A stretch of DNA of 23,566 nucleotides from a virus (IMGVR_UViG_3300044632_001529:1-23566); one strand, 5' to 3'; positions 14,114 to 19,936 are shown, counted from the stretch's first letter. The notes: a model not told the origin generated them from the sequence alone. A program made the numbers and translations.

Positions 14114-14186
14114 GCGGGTGTCGTATAACGGCTCATTATGTCACTCTTCCAAAGTGAAGACGGGGTTTCGACTACCCCCACCCGCT
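14114..14186 (+). tRNA. tRNA-Gly(UCC)
   Basis: Acceptor GCGGGTG/CACCCGC, anticodon stem TCACT/AGTGA with loop CTTCCAA, T arm GGGGT/ACCCC (a T-A rather than G-C pair next to the loop), T73 then C. Confidence 0.92.
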
Positions 14187-14192
14187 CTTTTT

Positions 14193-14265
14193 GGCTCCAT
14201 GGTTGAATGGCTACAATGCCGGCTTGTCACGCCGTGTGGTACGGGTTCGAATCCCGTTGGAGCCG
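14193..14265 (+). tRNA. tRNA-Asp(GUC)
   Basis: Acceptor GGCTCCA/TGGAGCC, anticodon stem CCGGC/GCCG with loop TTGTCAC, T arm ACGGG/CCCGT, G73. The only tRNA here followed by a full CCA (14266-14268). Confidence 0.92.
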
Positions 14266-14274
14266 CCAAAGAGG

Positions 14275-14322
14275 AGTAACTTGCGTAGGTGCCTCAGGGG
14301 ACTGCAGCCCCACTACGCTCCA
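14275..14322 (+). ncRNA. Compact hairpin RNA between tRNA-Asp and tRNA-Gln
   Basis: GCGTAG (14283-14288) pairs with CTACGC (14313-14318). An inner GGGG/CCCC stem closes a 7-nt loop ACTGCAG, which reads like an Ala (UGC) anticodon loop with C33. Not a full tRNA. Confidence 0.4.
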
Positions 14323-14325
14323 TAT

Positions 14326-14396
14326 TGTCCCTTCATCTAATGGCAGGATATCAGATTTTGATTCTGAGTATGTTGGTTCGAATCCATCAGGGACAA
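14326..14396 (+). tRNA. tRNA-Gln(UUG)
   Basis: Acceptor TGTCCCT/AGGGACA, anticodon stem TCAGA/TCTGA with loop TTTTGAT, T arm GTTGG/CCATC (one mismatch), A73 then C. Confidence 0.92.
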
Positions 14397-14403
14397 CTTT
14401 TTT

Positions 14404-14434
14404 TTGTTTTATTAATAAACTTGCTTTATCTTTG
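14404..14434 (+). promoter_or_regulatory. Promoter, leaderless
   Basis: TTGTTT at 14404-14409, 17 nt, TATCTTTG at 14427-14434; ATG 4 nt later. Confidence 0.75.
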
Positions 14435-14438
14435 TCCT

Positions 14439-14861
14439 ATGGAAAAAGAATTTGTTACATACGAAATTGCTTCAGAACTCAAGAAACTTGGATTTGATGA
14501 ACCTTGTTTAGTAGGATATAGCTCCTCAACCGAAAAGTTAGAGTATTATTCAAGACCGCTTGTTACAAAAGATTCATTTACTGTTGACACACCAACCTAC
14601 TCACAAACTTTCAGATGGTTTGAAGAGAAGTATTCATACTTTGTGGATGTTAAAACTGACACCACACCAAATGAGATTTTGGGATTTGACTATACGATTA
14701 AGAGTTGGAAGTTCCCACCGATGTATTTTGATTTCTTCAAAGATAAGAGAGAAGGGAACATTGAGGTAATCAAGAAGATGATTGAGATGGCGAAGAAAGA
14801 GAAACAAAAGGAGATTCTTATTGATTTAATGAATATGGATGATGACGATAAAAATAAATAA
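14439..14861 (+). CDS. Conserved-looking phage protein, 140 aa
   Basis: Start MEKEFVTYEIASELKKLGF, 4 nt after the -7 element; longer upstream reading runs through tRNA-Gln and is rejected. KLGFDEPCLVGYS near the N-terminus resembles a motif of small uncharacterised proteins common in Bacteroidetes phages. Then FRWFEEKYSYFVDV and a very charged C-terminal helix ending DDDDKNK. No known activity. The next gene begins 1 nt after its stop. Confidence 0.85.
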   Translation: MEKEFVTYEIASELKKLGFDEPCLVGYSSSTEKLEYYSRPLVTKDSFTVDTPTYSQTFRWFEEKYSYFVDVKTDTTPNEILGFDYTIKSWKFPPMYFDFFKDKREGNIEVIKKMIEMAKKEKQKEILIDLMNMDDDDKNK

Positions 14862-14862
14862 T

Positions 14863-15165
14863 ATGACACAGAAACAACAAGACGCTATTGATAGTATAAT
14901 GGATTACTTCAAGTTTGAACAAGTCCAAAAAGTAATGGAATCATTAAATTGGGAGTGGGCGGCTTCTGAAGAAGGTATCCCAACTGTACCTGAATTGAGA
15001 CAAGAAGCAAGACGATTATTAAAGATGGCGTTTAAAGAAAAAACAAATGTATCAACAGGAGGGTTCCACGTTAAGTATGAATCGGATGAAGATGGAGAGT
15101 TTATTCAATTATTATTTGCGGTTGATGAATGGTATGAAGAAATTGAAAAAGATTTGGTAGATTAA
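14863..15165 (+). CDS. Conserved-looking phage protein, 100 aa
   Basis: Start MTQKQQDAIDSIMDYF, 1 nt after the previous stop. Helical N-terminal half (KVMESLNWEWAASEEG, PELRQEARRLLKMAF), then a strand pair STGGFHVKYESDEDGEFIQLLF and an acidic tail. It looks like a folded accessory protein seen in similar phages; function unknown. Probably paired with its upstream partner. Confidence 0.85.
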   Translation: MTQKQQDAIDSIMDYFKFEQVQKVMESLNWEWAASEEGIPTVPELRQEARRLLKMAFKEKTNVSTGGFHVKYESDEDGEFIQLLFAVDEWYEEIEKDLVD

Positions 15166-15184
15166 AAAACTTACCATATCTTTG
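15154..15184 (+). promoter_or_regulatory. Promoter of the second tRNA array
   Basis: TTGGTA at 15154-15159, 17 nt, TATCTTTG at 15177-15184. The first tRNA-like gene begins 4 nt later, so its 5' end may be the transcription start. Confidence 0.7.
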
Positions 15185-15188
15185 TCGG

Positions 15189-15303
15189 AGTCAGGTGGGT
15201 GTAATGAGGGACGGTCCCAAGTCCTAAGAGCTAGTGGGTCTCGACACTTGGAGATTCCATTAGAAGTAAGGTTACTTATCCGGTTCGAGTCCGGCCCTGA
15301 CTA
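15189..15303 (+). tRNA. Oversized class II-like tRNA (115 nt)
   Basis: Perfect 7-bp acceptor AGTCAGG/CCTGACT, T arm CCGG/CCGG with loop TTCGAGT, A73 then C, and a variable-arm hairpin AAGTAA-GG-TTACTT. Between them are ~25-30 nt more than a normal class II tRNA. One fold gives stem CCAAGT/ACTTGG around a 23-nt loop starting CCTAAGA (Leu UAA-like, with C33); another puts GTG/CAC as the D stem with an insertion in the D loop. Identity unclear. Confidence 0.55.
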
Positions 15304-15440
15304 CAATGAGTAAGAGATACTCAACAGTCTTTGGTCCAAGACTCATTTAACAATGGACTCGGTATAGACTGGGAAATGCCGATAGTACCCAGCCGTGGAG
15401 TAACGGTCCTGACACACCGCCACGTAGTCTGACTTTTTTT
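15304..15440 (+). ncRNA. Mini-cloverleaf RNAs and U tract
   Basis: AATGAGT (15305-15311) pairs with ACTCATT (15341-15347), enclosing GAG-ATA-CTC and CTTxGG/CCAAG hairpins, like a 43-nt tRNA without an anticodon arm. Next, CTGGG/CCCAG and CCGT/ACGG hairpins lie inside GGA/TCC, then AGTCTGACT and seven T at about 15427-15441. Confidence 0.45.
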
Positions 15441-15520
15441 AACGGGGATGCCCAGCAGGTTTTTACAAATAGGAAAAAACCGATATGACTACTCACCATA
15501 ATCTCAGGGTGGGGAACTTT
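15441..15520 (+). other. Short spacer with a hairpin
   Basis: Contains GGTTTTT/AAAAACC around 15458-15481. No convincing ORF. Confidence 0.35.
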
Positions 15521-15607
15521 GGAAGGCTAAAGCGTAATTGGTATCGCCCCGGTCTTGAAAACCGGTATCGGGAAACTGATGTGTTGGTTCGAGTCCAACG
15601 TCTTCCG
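15521..15607 (+). tRNA. tRNA-Ser(UGA)
   Basis: Acceptor GGAAGGC/GTCTTCC, anticodon stem CCGGT/ACCGG with loop CTTGAAA, variable hairpin TCGG-GAAA-CTGA, T arm GTTGG/CCAAC, G73 then C. Confidence 0.93.
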
Positions 15608-15614
15608 CTTATTT

Positions 15615-15697
15615 ACCCCTTTGCTGGAATTGGTAGTCAGGGTGGTCTTAGAAACCATTGTCTTAAAGACGTGTAGGTTCGACTCCTACAAGGGGTA
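15615..15697 (+). tRNA. tRNA-Leu(UAG)
   Basis: Acceptor ACCCCTT/AAGGGGT, anticodon stem TGGT/ACCA with loop CTTAGAA, variable hairpin GTC/GAC, T arm GTAGG/CCTAC, A73 then C. Confidence 0.92.
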
Positions 15698-15698
15698 C

Positions 15699-15796
15699 AA
15701 AACACATAAACTCAAGTACCCATACTGAGGACGGTGGGCTAAGTAAGATACAATTCCGTCATGCAGGGAGTAGAATGCTTGAGAGTGTGTTTTTTA
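15699..15796 (+). ncRNA. Structured RNA closed by stem into U tract
   Basis: AACACA (15701-15706) pairs with TGTGTT (15786-15791), CTCAAG (15711-15716) with CTTGAG (15778-15783), and GACGG (15730-15734) with CCGTC (15756-15760). Five T follow the outer stem, so it may act as terminator and RNA at once. No tRNA fold. Confidence 0.6.
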
Positions 15797-15800
15797 CACG

Positions 15801-15874
15801 GTGTCTATTGACAAGAGGTTTAAGTCGCCTGATTGTGGTTCAGGTCATCGAGGGTTCGAATCCCTCTAGACACA
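15801..15874 (+). tRNA. tRNA-His(GUG)
   Basis: Acceptor GTGTCTA/TAGACAC, anticodon stem CCTGA/TCAGG with loop TTGTGGT, T arm GAGGG/CCCTC. A G precedes position 1 (the G-1 of tRNA-His), opposite A73; C follows. Confidence 0.92.
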
Positions 15875-15878
15875 CATT

Positions 15879-15966
15879 GGAGAGTAAAGGAGGGTAATGG
15901 TGACCCCGACTGTTTGCTAAACAGTAACCCATTAAGTTGGGCGTGGTTCGAGTCCACTGCTCTCCG
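15879..15966 (+). tRNA. tRNA-Ser(GCU)
   Basis: Acceptor GGAGAGT/GCTCTCC, anticodon stem ACTGT/ACAGT with loop TTGCTAA, long variable hairpin CCCA/TGGG, T arm GTGG/CCAC, G73 then C. Confidence 0.93.
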
Positions 15967-15970
15967 CTTT

Positions 15971-16043
15971 GCCCCTGTAGTTCAATGGATTAGAACCTAT
16001 CGCTACGGACGATAAAATGGAAGTTCGAATCTTTCCGGGGGCA
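15971..16043 (+). tRNA. tRNA-Arg(ACG)
   Basis: Acceptor GCCCCTG/CGGGGGC, D arm GTTC/GAAC, anticodon stem TATCG/CGATA with loop CTACGGA, T arm GGAAG/CTTTC, A73 then C. Confidence 0.93.
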
Positions 16044-16081
16044 CAACTATCAACGATGTATTTATGTCTTGAGCGATATTT

Positions 16082-17665
16082 ATGAGCATGAGAACAATCC
16101 TATTTTTCCTATTATTAATTCCCAATATTGTCCTTTCACAATGTGTTGGGGTCCAATCTTTTACATTAACTCCATCACCTACTAATGGGACTTACGAACC
16201 TGGAACTGTTGTAACTATGTGTTACACAATGAACGGTTGGAATGGAACTAACTTCGGGTCTAATTGGATTGAAGGGTTCGGATTAACTTTGGGACCGGGA
16301 TGGGTATCACATAGTCCTATTTCAGGACCTGATGATTGTGGAGGTGCGGTACTACCTCAACAATGGTTATGGTCTGAAAGTGTTACAAATAATGCAGGAA
16401 CATTAACTGTTGGACCGGGGTATTTCTATGAGGGACCTCAAGGGACTATTGATGGGAACCCTGGTAATGATTGGGGGGATTTTGGTCTTGATTGTTTATG
16501 GTCTTTTTGTATTCAATTACAAGTTACCGATGAATGTGACCCTTTATCTTTATTGATAGAAGTCACACCATACGCTGACGGAACTATGGGAAGTTGGGGA
16601 ACCGAATCTTGTTTTGATGCTCCGTTCCAAGTTTTCAATGGGACTGTTCTTGGAGGAGATGTGGTGACCTCACCCATTGATGTTCCAATGGATACGGTAT
16701 GTGTTGGACTTGCTGATACATACTCAGTCGTAAACACTGTTGGTTCAACATATGATTGGACTATTTCTGGTGGAGGTACTATGACTGAAAACGGAACAAA
16801 TACCATTGATGTTGAATGGGGTGGAGTACCAGGTGATTATGTAATATCGGTACAAGAGACAACTGTTGATGGATGTATTGGTGATATTATTGATACAACA
16901 ATAACTGTCGCGGATACTTTAATTACCTTTGGTCAAGACAATATTGGTATCTGTTTGGAAGAGACCGTTCAACTATCTGCAAGTCCTTCAGGAGGATTTT
17001 GGAATGGGGAAAATTTGGTTGGAAATGTTTTTACAGGATTTAATTCAGGTACATATCACCCATCATATTTTGTTAACATACATGGATGTCCTGTTGTGGA
17101 TTCCGTTGAGATTTATGTGAGACCGAAGTTTGAAGCTCCTGAAATATTTGCTCAATCAAACTTCATTGATTTTTGTACTGACCCTTATAACCATACTTAT
17201 TTGGCTCCTGATAGTGTTGGTATTGAATATACTTGGCATGTTGATGGTGTTTTACAACCTGATACTGACTTTGAATTAAATGTTCTTTGGCCTGACACTA
17301 CTATGGACCATATCATTACAGTCTATGGGACTGATACTTTGGGATGTGAGAGTGAGTTAAATGCTATTACCATTAGAACAAACACTTGTCATAGGTTATA
17401 TGTTCCAAATTCATTCACACCAAATAATGACGGGTTTAATGACGTATTTAAAATTGCTGGTATGTCAGTCTATGAACCTAATATGAAAATTTTTAATAGA
17501 GATGGTATGATGGTTTATAATATTAAATCATTAAGTCAAACTTGGAATGGTGATGATGGTAGTGGATACTATTGTCAGACAGGTGTTTATAATTGGATAA
17601 TGACATACAGAGACGATAGGGGAATTGGTCATGTAGAAAGAGGTCAAGTTATTTTGATTCGTTAA
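16082..17665 (+). CDS. Secreted T9SS-type protein with CHU_C sorting domain
   Basis: 527 aa (start MSMRTIL or ATG 16088). Residues 3-20 are a Sec signal peptide (RTILFFLLLIPNIVLS). A Cys-, Gly- and Trp-rich beta domain (~21-190) is followed by PKD/Ig-like modules (~205-350, e.g. STYDWTISGGGTMTENG) and another beta module. The C-terminal ~85 residues are a typical gliding-motility-associated / CHU_C (T9SS type B) domain: VPNSFTPNNDGFNDVFKI, MKIFNRDGMMVYN, WNGDDGSGYYCQTGVYNWIMTY, ending RGQVILIR. Such proteins are exported by the type IX secretion system and placed on the cell surface or released. It is flanked by tRNAs on both sides. Possible roles are blocking superinfection or altering adhesion; it could also be a gene taken from a host. 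Confidence 0.9.
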   Translation: MSMRTILFFLLLIPNIVLSQCVGVQSFTLTPSPTNGTYEPGTVVTMCYTMNGWNGTNFGSNWIEGFGLTLGPGWVSHSPISGPDDCGGAVLPQQWLWSESVTNNAGTLTVGPGYFYEGPQGTIDGNPGNDWGDFGLDCLWSFCIQLQVTDECDPLSLLIEVTPYADGTMGSWGTESCFDAPFQVFNGTVLGGDVVTSPIDVPMDTVCVGLADTYSVVNTVGSTYDWTISGGGTMTENGTNTIDVEWGGVPGDYVISVQETTVDGCIGDIIDTTITVADTLITFGQDNIGICLEETVQLSASPSGGFWNGENLVGNVFTGFNSGTYHPSYFVNIHGCPVVDSVEIYVRPKFEAPEIFAQSNFIDFCTDPYNHTYLAPDSVGIEYTWHVDGVLQPDTDFELNVLWPDTTMDHIITVYGTDTLGCESELNAITIRTNTCHRLYVPNSFTPNNDGFNDVFKIAGMSVYEPNMKIFNRDGMMVYNIKSLSQTWNGDDGSGYYCQTGVYNWIMTYRDDRGIGHVERGQVILIR

Positions 17666-17683
17666 AATTTTAACTTATATTTG
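17654..17683 (+). promoter_or_regulatory. Promoter of tRNA-Cys
   Basis: TTGATT overlapping the end of the T9SS gene, then TATATTTG at 17676-17683; tRNA-Cys begins 11 nt later. Confidence 0.6.
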
Positions 17684-17694
17684 TATTCACAAAA

Positions 17695-17766
17695 GGTCGG
17701 ATGTCTGAATGGTTTAAGTCGGACTCTGCAAAAGTCCTTATGTTGGTTCGATTCCAACTCCGACCT
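17695..17766 (+). tRNA. tRNA-Cys(GCA)
   Basis: Acceptor GGTCGGA/TCCGACC, anticodon stem GGACT/AGTCC with loop CTGCAAA, T arm GTTGG/CCAAC. T73, the Cys discriminator, then C. Confidence 0.93.
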
Positions 17767-17776
17767 CAAATTTATT

Positions 17777-17806
17777 TTGTAAGTTCAACTTTTTAAACTA
17801 TCTTTG
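17777..17806 (+). promoter_or_regulatory. Promoter, leaderless
   Basis: TTG at the -33 position; TATCTTTG at 17799-17806; ATG 4 nt later. Confidence 0.65.
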
Positions 17807-17810
17807 TCCT

Positions 17811-18335
17811 ATGAATATTTTCTTCTTGGATTGGGACACCGAAAAATGTGCAAAGTATCATTGTGATAAACACGTGGTTAAAATGATATTGGAAACTGCT
17901 CAACTATTGTGTGGAGCCCACCATGTAACCCCCCAAGTACCCACCAAGTACCCACCAAGTACCGACCAAGTAAACGACCAAGTACCGTACAAGTTATCTC
18001 ATAAGAATCATCCTTGTGCTATTTGGACTCGTGAGAGTTTAAGTAATTATCTTTACCTATGTGATTTGGGTCTTGAGTTGTGTAAGGAATATACGTACCG
18101 ATATGGTAAACGTCATAAATCACAGGACGTTATTGAGTGGTGTATCACAAATAAGTTAAACATTTGTGATAAAGGTTTTACTGAGCCACCTAAGGCAATG
18201 CCTGATGAATATAAAGTATCTGACGTGGTTGAGTCCTATAGAAATTATTACCGTGGGGCTAAGTCAGGGTTTGCGGTATGGAAAAATAGAGAAACACCCG
18301 AGTGGTATAAAAACGAAGAATATGTCTTGTTGTAA
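17811..18335 (+). CDS. Conserved-type phage protein, DKHVVKM motif
   Basis: 174 aa, starting 4 nt after the -7 element. N-terminal FFLDWDTEKCAKYHCDKHVVKM, then NHPCAIWTRESLSNYLYL, EYTYRYGKRH, PPKAMPDEYK and YRNYYRGAK...WKNRETPEW. This arrangement is that of an uncharacterised family seen in large phages; conserved Asp, His and Lys suggest an enzyme, but I cannot name the reaction. Codons ~42-60 derive from an 11-nt tandem repeat (17934-17995) that looks like an insertion. The next gene overlaps its end by 14 nt. Confidence 0.85.
   Translation: MNIFFLDWDTEKCAKYHCDKHVVKMILETAQLLCGAHHVTPQVPTKYPPSTDQVNDQVPYKLSHKNHPCAIWTRESLSNYLYLCDLGLELCKEYTYRYGKRHKSQDVIEWCITNKLNICDKGFTEPPKAMPDEYKVSDVVESYRNYYRGAKSGFAVWKNRETPEWYKNEEYVLL
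17934..17995 (+). repeat. 11-nt tandem repeat inside a coding region
   Basis: CAAGTA recurs at 17934, 17945, 17956, 17967 and 17979, and as CAAGTT at 17990: spacings 11, 11, 11, 12, 11. The unit is about CCAAGTACCCA. Since 11 is not a multiple of 3, each unit is read in a different frame; the single 12-nt unit brings the total from 17934 to 17979 to 45 nt. Confidence 0.9.
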
Positions 18336-18495
18336 AGAATGTCCTTGGAAGGTGGAAAATAACCACAACCAAAAATTAAAAGAATTTGTTAATAGAACTG
18401 GTAGAAAACACACCTGTCATATGGTGAACCCAAAACTTTGGGACACGTCCAATGAGAAACAAATTTGTAAGGGAATTGAAGAAATATTTGTGTAA
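18322..18495 (+). CDS. Small Cys-rich protein, DUF6283-like
   Basis: 57 aa starting MSCCKECPWKVENN. The CCxxCPW start and a later HTCHM provide Cys and His ligands for one metal ion, as in DUF6283 (CxxCP...CH) phage/bacterial proteins of unknown role. Overlaps the upstream gene by 14 nt, so probably translationally coupled. A longer upstream reading is only the shadow of that gene. Confidence 0.75.
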   Translation: MSCCKECPWKVENNHNQKLKEFVNRTGRKHTCHMVNPKLWDTSNEKQICKGIEEIFV

Positions 18496-18518
18496 CTGAA
18501 AAAATTGTATTATCTTTG
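18488..18518 (+). promoter_or_regulatory. Promoter, leaderless
   Basis: TTGTGT at 18488-18493 overlapping the previous stop, 17 nt, TATCTTTG at 18511-18518; ATG 4 nt later. Confidence 0.75.
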
Positions 18519-18522
18519 TCGT

Positions 18523-18726
18523 ATGAAAAATAAAGTTTGGCACAAAGTAACAATCTCAACAGAAGAGCAAGAAGTTGAGGTATACCCAACTGAGACGTAT
18601 AATGGAATCATCGTTGAAACAAAAGAGTTGGATGGTTCAGATAGTCCTCGTATGTACCTCAATATAGATGAAATGGAACTATTGATTTCCAAAATGAGAG
18701 AGATGATGGAATATGTTAAAAAATAA
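18523..18726 (+). CDS. Small unknown protein, 67 aa
   Basis: MKNKVWHKVTISTEEQEVEV..., beta strands followed by a C-terminal helix (IDEMELLISKMREMMEYVKK). Soluble and acidic. No domain recognised. Its leaderless promoter overlaps the end of the Cys-rich gene; an oversized tRNA starts 4 nt after its stop and is presumably on the same transcript. Confidence 0.8.
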   Translation: MKNKVWHKVTISTEEQEVEVYPTETYNGIIVETKELDGSDSPRMYLNIDEMELLISKMREMMEYVKK

Positions 18727-18730
18727 AGAT

Positions 18731-18836
18731 GCTCAGGTGGCGGAAGCGAGGTAATCATGTAATTCCCGATGGATAGACGCTAGGGTAACCTGCCCGAGTC
18801 AGAAATGACGTGAAGGTTCAAGTCCTTCTCTGAGTA
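18731..18836 (+). tRNA. Oversized class II tRNA with D-loop insertion (106 nt)
   Basis: Acceptor GCTCAGG/TCTGAGT (two G-U), D stem GCG/CGC with Leu-like flanks (GCGGAA...GGATAGACGC), variable hairpin GTCA-GAAA-TGAC, T arm GAAGG/CCTTC, A73 then C. The D loop has ~22 extra nt forming a GGxAAT/ATTCC hairpin. The anticodon stem CTAGGG/CCCGAG (one mismatch) leaves loop TAACCTG, with A in place of U33. Identity unclear; body resembles tRNA-Leu. Confidence 0.6.
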
Positions 18837-18907
18837 CAAACCCAACCAAGGGCAATGCGGGCTCATACCTGCGGAGCAAGGTGACGGTCAGGAAAGACTG
18901 ACAACAT
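18837..18907 (+). ncRNA. Hairpin-rich spacer between two odd tRNAs
   Basis: GCGGG/CCTGC closes a 6-nt loop CTCATA (like a Met CAU loop missing one base); ACCC/GGG lies before it and GTCAG-GAAAGA-CTGAC after it. That last CTGAC could instead pair with the acceptor GTCAG of the next tRNA. No acceptor stem found. Confidence 0.4.
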
Positions 18908-18983
18908 AGTCAGGTGGAAGAGTTGGTACTTCGCTCGGTGGGTAACTGCCGAGAGGTCATAGGTTCGAGTCCTATTCTGACTT
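18908..18983 (+). tRNA. tRNA with enlarged anticodon loop
   Basis: Acceptor AGTCAGG/TCTGACT, D arm GAAG/CTTC, T arm ATAGG/CCTAT, T73 then C. The anticodon stem CTCGG/CCGAG leaves a 10-nt loop TGGGTAACTG (8 nt if T-G pairs). GGTAA suggests a Thr (GGU) ancestor with three extra bases. Frameshift-suppressor-like or non-functional. Confidence 0.7.
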
Positions 18984-18996
18984 CAAAAAAAAAGGT

Positions 18997-19218
18997 ATGA
19001 AAAGAATAATTTTAATATTAGGTATCGGTATGTTTTTAACTGGTTGTTCAGATAAAACCACCATATCCCAAGACACGGAGATGCTACAAACAAAGTACCC
19101 TAATGGTGTTGTGTATAGAATAGATAGCGAAAGATATATAGTTATTGATTCGTTACACGCTTTAGATATTCGTGTTAATTTATCGGGAGAGATTACGTCA
19201 ACTGTAAAAATAAAATAG
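18997..19218 (+). CDS. Small lipoprotein, 73 aa
   Basis: N-terminal KRIILILGIGMFLTGCSDK: a lipoprotein signal peptide with lipobox LTGC (Cys17). The mature part is ~57 residues with two or three predicted strands (VVYRIDSERYIVIDSL, VNLSGEITSTVKIK) and no known domain. Phage lipoproteins often block superinfection or take part in lysis (spanins), but nothing specific is visible. It starts 13 nt after a tRNA and may be cotranscribed. Confidence 0.82.
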   Translation: MKRIILILGIGMFLTGCSDKTTISQDTEMLQTKYPNGVVYRIDSERYIVIDSLHALDIRVNLSGEITSTVKIK

Positions 19219-19257
19219 TTAGGTATTACGTAATGTGAAAGCGTACTACAAAAAAAT

Positions 19258-19288
19258 TTGTGGGGTAAAGTATTTCGCCTTATCTTTG
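19258..19288 (+). promoter_or_regulatory. Promoter, leaderless
   Basis: TTGTGG at 19258-19263, 17 nt, TATCTTTG at 19281-19288; ATG 4 nt later. Confidence 0.75.
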
Positions 19289-19292
19289 TGGT

Positions 19293-19775
19293 ATGAATAA
19301 CGAAATAAAATACATACCTACAAAAGATGCGATTATTGGATACAGTGATTCTAAAATCGCTCAGAGTGAGAGTAATGATTGTGTCGTTAGAGCTATTGCA
19401 TCTTCGTTTGAAATGCATTACGACGAAGCTCACAAGTTTGTTGCAAAAACTTGGTTTCGTGAAAATCGTCAGGGAACAAGAAACTTTGTTGGAGGTATGA
19501 GAAGTATGGTTAGAAAAGGAAGTTTGATTAATGGTAAATCATTCTCCAATTTGGGTGACCAAAACGGGAATATGAAATATGATGTTAAGGTTAAAGGTGA
19601 GATTGTTAAACGAAGCATGACCACAGGAACTTTCATTAAGAAATTCCCAAAGGGTAAATATCTTGTTGTTGTTCGTGGACACGCTTTCTCAATCATTGAT
19701 GGAGTTGTTGTTGGAAACACAGGTGATGCTAAAATGAAAAAAAGAATTATCTTGTATTCTTGGGAAGTTAAATAA
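19293..19775 (+). CDS. Papain/C39-like cysteine peptidase-like protein
   Basis: 160 aa. SESNDCVVRAIASSF has a likely nucleophile Cys30 at the start of a helix, and RGHAFSIIDGVVVGN has His130 followed by Asp136, the order and spacing of papain-fold peptidases and transglutaminase-like proteins (C...H...D/N). No signal peptide. Whether it cleaves proteins is unknown; a role in processing a phage or host protein is possible. Leaderless promoter directly upstream. Confidence 0.8.
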   Translation: MNNEIKYIPTKDAIIGYSDSKIAQSESNDCVVRAIASSFEMHYDEAHKFVAKTWFRENRQGTRNFVGGMRSMVRKGSLINGKSFSNLGDQNGNMKYDVKVKGEIVKRSMTTGTFIKKFPKGKYLVVVRGHAFSIIDGVVVGNTGDAKMKKRIILYSWEVK

Positions 19776-19783
19776 GATTTTTC

Positions 19784-19814
19784 TTGACACGAGAGTATTT
19801 ATTACTTACCTTTG
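19784..19814 (+). promoter_or_regulatory. Strong promoter of the third tRNA array
   Basis: TTGACA at 19784-19789, 17 nt, TACCTTTG at 19807-19814, then TAAAACAA as at the giant-RNA promoter. Confidence 0.85.
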
Positions 19815-19859
19815 TAAAACAATTCAGGAACGACTGAATGTTAAATTGAAATATTAAAT

Positions 19860-19933
19860 CGTGGGGTAGAGCAGATGGTCAGCTCGTTAGGCTCATAACC
19901 TAAAGGTCGCAGGTTCGAATCCTGTCCCCGCAA
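19860..19933 (+). tRNA. Initiator tRNA-fMet(CAU)
   Basis: Acceptor CGTGGGG/CCCCGCA with the C1xA72 mismatch of initiators, D stem GAGC/GCTC giving A11-U24 (also initiator-type), anticodon loop CTCATAA, A73 then C. The anticodon stem has only two of the usual three G-C pairs next to the loop. Confidence 0.9.
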
Positions 19934-19936
19934 CTA

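Noticed and set aside
13413-14279. Several 60-95 codon frames on both strands through the tRNA array
   Set aside because: They read across tRNA genes and their T-loop sequences; no start signals or protein-like composition.
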